The position numbers and the translations under genes were made by a program. From contig DSDZ01000105.1 in the NCBI GenBank assembly GCA_011048475.1, forward strand, positions 1 through 7,913: a stretch of DNA of 7,913 bases, written 5' to 3'. The notes below the pieces were generated by a model that saw only the letters and a program-made list of their open reading frames with translations, did no database searches and had not been told where the DNA came from. The DNA is from Bacteroides sp. (GTDB taxonomy: Bacteria; Bacteroidota; Bacteroidia; Bacteroidales; GCA-2748055). Positions 6,815 through 7,913 of the stretch are shown in pieces (positions within the stretch are counted from its first letter, which is position 1; each line of letters starts with the position of its first letter).

Positions 6815-6830
6815 CGCAAAAGGATAAGGA

Positions 6831-7190
6831 ATGTGCGGGACTTTCTTATTTATCAGCGGTCAGGAGATCATATTGGTCGTGCTGATGGTGCTGCTGTTAT
6901 TTGGTTCGAAGGAGATCCCGAGGCTCGCAAAGACTTTCGGGAAAGGAATGAAAGAATTCAGGAGGGCCACGGAGGACATCAAACGTGAAATTGAAAGCAG
7001 TACGCCCGATCTGAAGGAGGACCTGAACGAAATCAAGAAGAACCTGACCAGGGAGGCGGATGAGATCAAGAAGAACCTGACCAGGGACGCAGAAGAAATC
7101 AAGCGGAACGTATCCAGGGACGCCGAAGAGATCAAAAGCAACATCACCAAAGACGCAGCAGCGGCGGGCAAAGACATCTCTGATGAGTAA
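6831..7190 (+). CDS. tatA: TatA-type twin-arginine translocase subunit with repeat tail
   Basis: A 119-residue protein of the TatA/TatB/Hcf106 family, whose oligomers form the pore for export of folded twin-arginine substrates. One membrane helix at about 12-25 (EIILVVLMVLLLFG) ends in the conserved Phe24-Gly25. An amphipathic helix follows (KEIPRLAKTFGKGMKEFRRA, about 27-46), the typical TatA layout with Pro30 and Gly37/Gly39. Residues 64-118 consist of four clear and one degenerate 11-residue repeats (DAEEIKRNVSR type), an unusual tail expected in the cytoplasm. The ATG at 6831 follows aggataagga, a good ribosome-binding stretch. TatA is favoured over TatB from the single subunit gene and short length, but TatB cannot be excluded. 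The exchanger gene starts 18 bp downstream, so the two are probably co-transcribed. No tatC is in the window. Confidence 0.88.
   Translation: MCGTFLFISGQEIILVVLMVLLLFGSKEIPRLAKTFGKGMKEFRRATEDIKREIESSTPDLKEDLNEIKKNLTREADEIKKNLTRDAEEIKRNVSRDAEEIKSNITKDAAAAGKDISDE
7020..7184 (+). repeat. 33-bp tandem repeats in tatA encoding 11-residue units
   Basis: Units run 7020-7052, 7053-7085, 7086-7118, 7119-7151 and a degenerate 7152-7184, encoding residues 64-118. Units 1 and 2 share 21 identical consecutive bases (7032-7052 and 7065-7085), suggesting recent duplication; later units have diverged at the DNA level. Hydrophobic and Ala residues recur at 68, 72, 76, 79, 83, 87, 90, 94, 98, 101 and 105, a 4-4-3 hendecad spacing. 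Confidence 0.8.
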
Positions 7191-7208
7191 CGTCCTGCCG
7201 GAATACCC

Positions 7209-7913
7209 ATGACCAGAGAAATCCTCCTCTTATTCGCCGGCTTGTTCCTGCTTTTCCTGAGTGGAAAGTATCTGGTCGACAGCAGCGTTGCCATTGCCCG
7301 CCTGTTCCGGATCCCCCCCATGATCATCGGGCTGACGGTTGTTGCATTCGGTACTTCGGCCCCCGAACTGCTGGTAAGCCTACAGGCTGCCGTCAGGGGT
7401 TTTCCCGAGATAGCCATGGGGAATGTGGTGGGGAGCAATATTTCCAATGTATTGCTGGTACTTGCCATCACGGCGATTATTTTTCCCATTCCGGTCCCTG
7501 AGAAATCGGTCAGGCGGGACTGGCCCGTGATGATGCTGGTCAGTATCCTGCTGTTTGTGCTCGTGCTTGACGGCCAACTGAGCAGGTTAGAAGGGGGCCT
7601 GTTCATCCTTTTACTGGCAGGTTACATCATCTATTCAGTGATCCAGGCCAGGCAAACAGGTCTTCAGGAGAAGTCCCCCGTGGAGGCCCCTTCCATGCGG
7701 TGGTGGATCGCCGCGGTGATCTTTCTGGTTTCCTGCGGGGGATTGGCCTTCGGGGCCGACCTGCTGGTGCGGAGCTCCGCTTCCATCGCCGGAGAGCTGG
7801 GTATTTCCCAGCGGGTCATTTCCATCACCATGGTGGCGGTGGGGACCAGTATTCCCGAGCTGGTGACCAGCGTGATGGCCGCACTGAAAAGGGAGACGGA
7901 GATCTCACTGGGC
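7209..7913 (+). CDS. CaCA-family sodium/calcium exchanger, N-terminal part (3' end outside window)
   Basis: An inner-membrane cation antiporter of the Ca2+:cation family (YrbG-like), which exchanges Ca2+ for Na+ or H+. The frame is open to the window edge; 235 residues are visible of about 310-360 usual for bacterial members. The alpha-1 repeat spans about 41-80 with GTSAPELLVS (48-57) and GNVVGSNISN (71-80). The alpha-2 repeat begins at about 205 with GTSIPELVTS (212-221) and is cut at the edge before its expected GN..GSN part. The Glu in each GTSxPE (52 and 217) is the conserved ion-binding acid. Hydrophobic segments lie at about 5-19, 38-60, 72-95, 106-120, 128-144 and 165-185. The two repeats are separated by a short loop at about 145-164. 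The ATG at 7209 is 18 bp after tatA; no strong Shine-Dalgarno is seen. Ion specificity is inferred from family only. Confidence 0.93.
   Translation, partial: MTREILLLFAGLFLLFLSGKYLVDSSVAIARLFRIPPMIIGLTVVAFGTSAPELLVSLQAAVRGFPEIAMGNVVGSNISNVLLVLAITAIIFPIPVPEKSVRRDWPVMMLVSILLFVLVLDGQLSRLEGGLFILLLAGYIIYSVIQARQTGLQEKSPVEAPSMRWWIAAVIFLVSCGGLAFGADLLVRSSASIAGELGISQRVISITMVAVGTSIPELVTSVMAALKRETEISLG

Larger units (their letters stand above)
6493..6830. other. Gene-free 338-bp stretch with strong inverted-repeat structure
   Basis: No credible coding region was found on either strand. The stretch holds nested inverted repeats (6500-6510 with 6670-6680, and 6588-6601 with 6649-6662) and smaller hairpins: 6519-6525 with 6553-6559, 6618-6622 with 6626-6630, and gatgc/gcatc at 6678-6682 with 6698-6702. 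It also contains -7-like boxes on the minus strand (6715-6722) and plus strand (6807-6814). None of the hairpins is followed by a T-run, so no intrinsic terminator is called. No tmRNA, RNase P, SRP RNA or tRNA signature was recognised. It could be a structured small RNA, a leader, or a palindromic intergenic repeat. Confidence 0.5.

Noticed and set aside
6493..6830. tmRNA, RNase P RNA, SRP RNA or 6S RNA gene
   Set aside because: I could not find the conserved core sequences of the first three. The strongly asymmetric arms (77 nt against 7 nt between the two stems) do not fit the 6S rod with a central bubble.
6860..7606. A 248-codon open frame on the minus strand
   Set aside because: It is antisense to tatA and the exchanger; its Ser/Leu-rich repeats merely mirror the tatA 33-bp repeats.

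Overview
The window looks like ordinary chromosome from a member of the Bacteroidota. Three things point there. SecD and SecF are fused into one protein of about 1000 residues. The start regions of secDF, the small secreted protein gene and tatA each carry a perfect TAnnTTTG -7 box, the hallmark of the Bacteroidota sigma factor. The start codons mostly lack strong Shine-Dalgarno sequences. Order or genus cannot be fixed from this sequence. No phage, transposase, CRISPR array, rRNA or tRNA was found.

Layout: (1) 2-550, the C-terminal 182 residues of an NAD-dependent malate dehydrogenase, cut by the left edge. (2) 641-3688, secDF, with its own -7 box at 582-589. (3) 3680-5693 on the minus strand, a two-component system: a membrane histidine kinase (first in transcription) overlapping an OmpR-class response regulator by 20 bp. 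The regulator gene converges on secDF and their 3' ends overlap by 9 bp. (4) 5839-6492, divergent from the kinase, a small exported protein with a coiled-coil half and a beta-rich half. The 145-bp region between them holds three perfect CATTAAC copies at exactly 11-bp spacing, a PhoB/PhoP-style direct-repeat operator. (5) 6493-6830, a 338-bp gene-free stretch with nested inverted repeats that look like a structured RNA or a small palindromic element. (6) 6831-7190, a TatA-type Tat translocase subunit whose tail is built of 11-residue repeats. (7) 7209 to the right edge, a CaCA-family Na+/Ca2+ exchanger, cut after the start of its second alpha repeat.

Functionally the window mixes core metabolism (Mdh), two protein-export systems (SecDF for unfolded and TatA for folded proteins), an ion exchanger and an envelope-facing signalling module. 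The best candidate for something new is the signalling module: kinase, regulator, an 11-bp repeat operator and a divergent periplasmic coiled-coil protein. Its logic resembles CpxA/CpxR/CpxP, but the protein has no visible sequence relation to CpxP. The structured intergenic element upstream of tatA is the second candidate. Most of the rest is conserved housekeeping.
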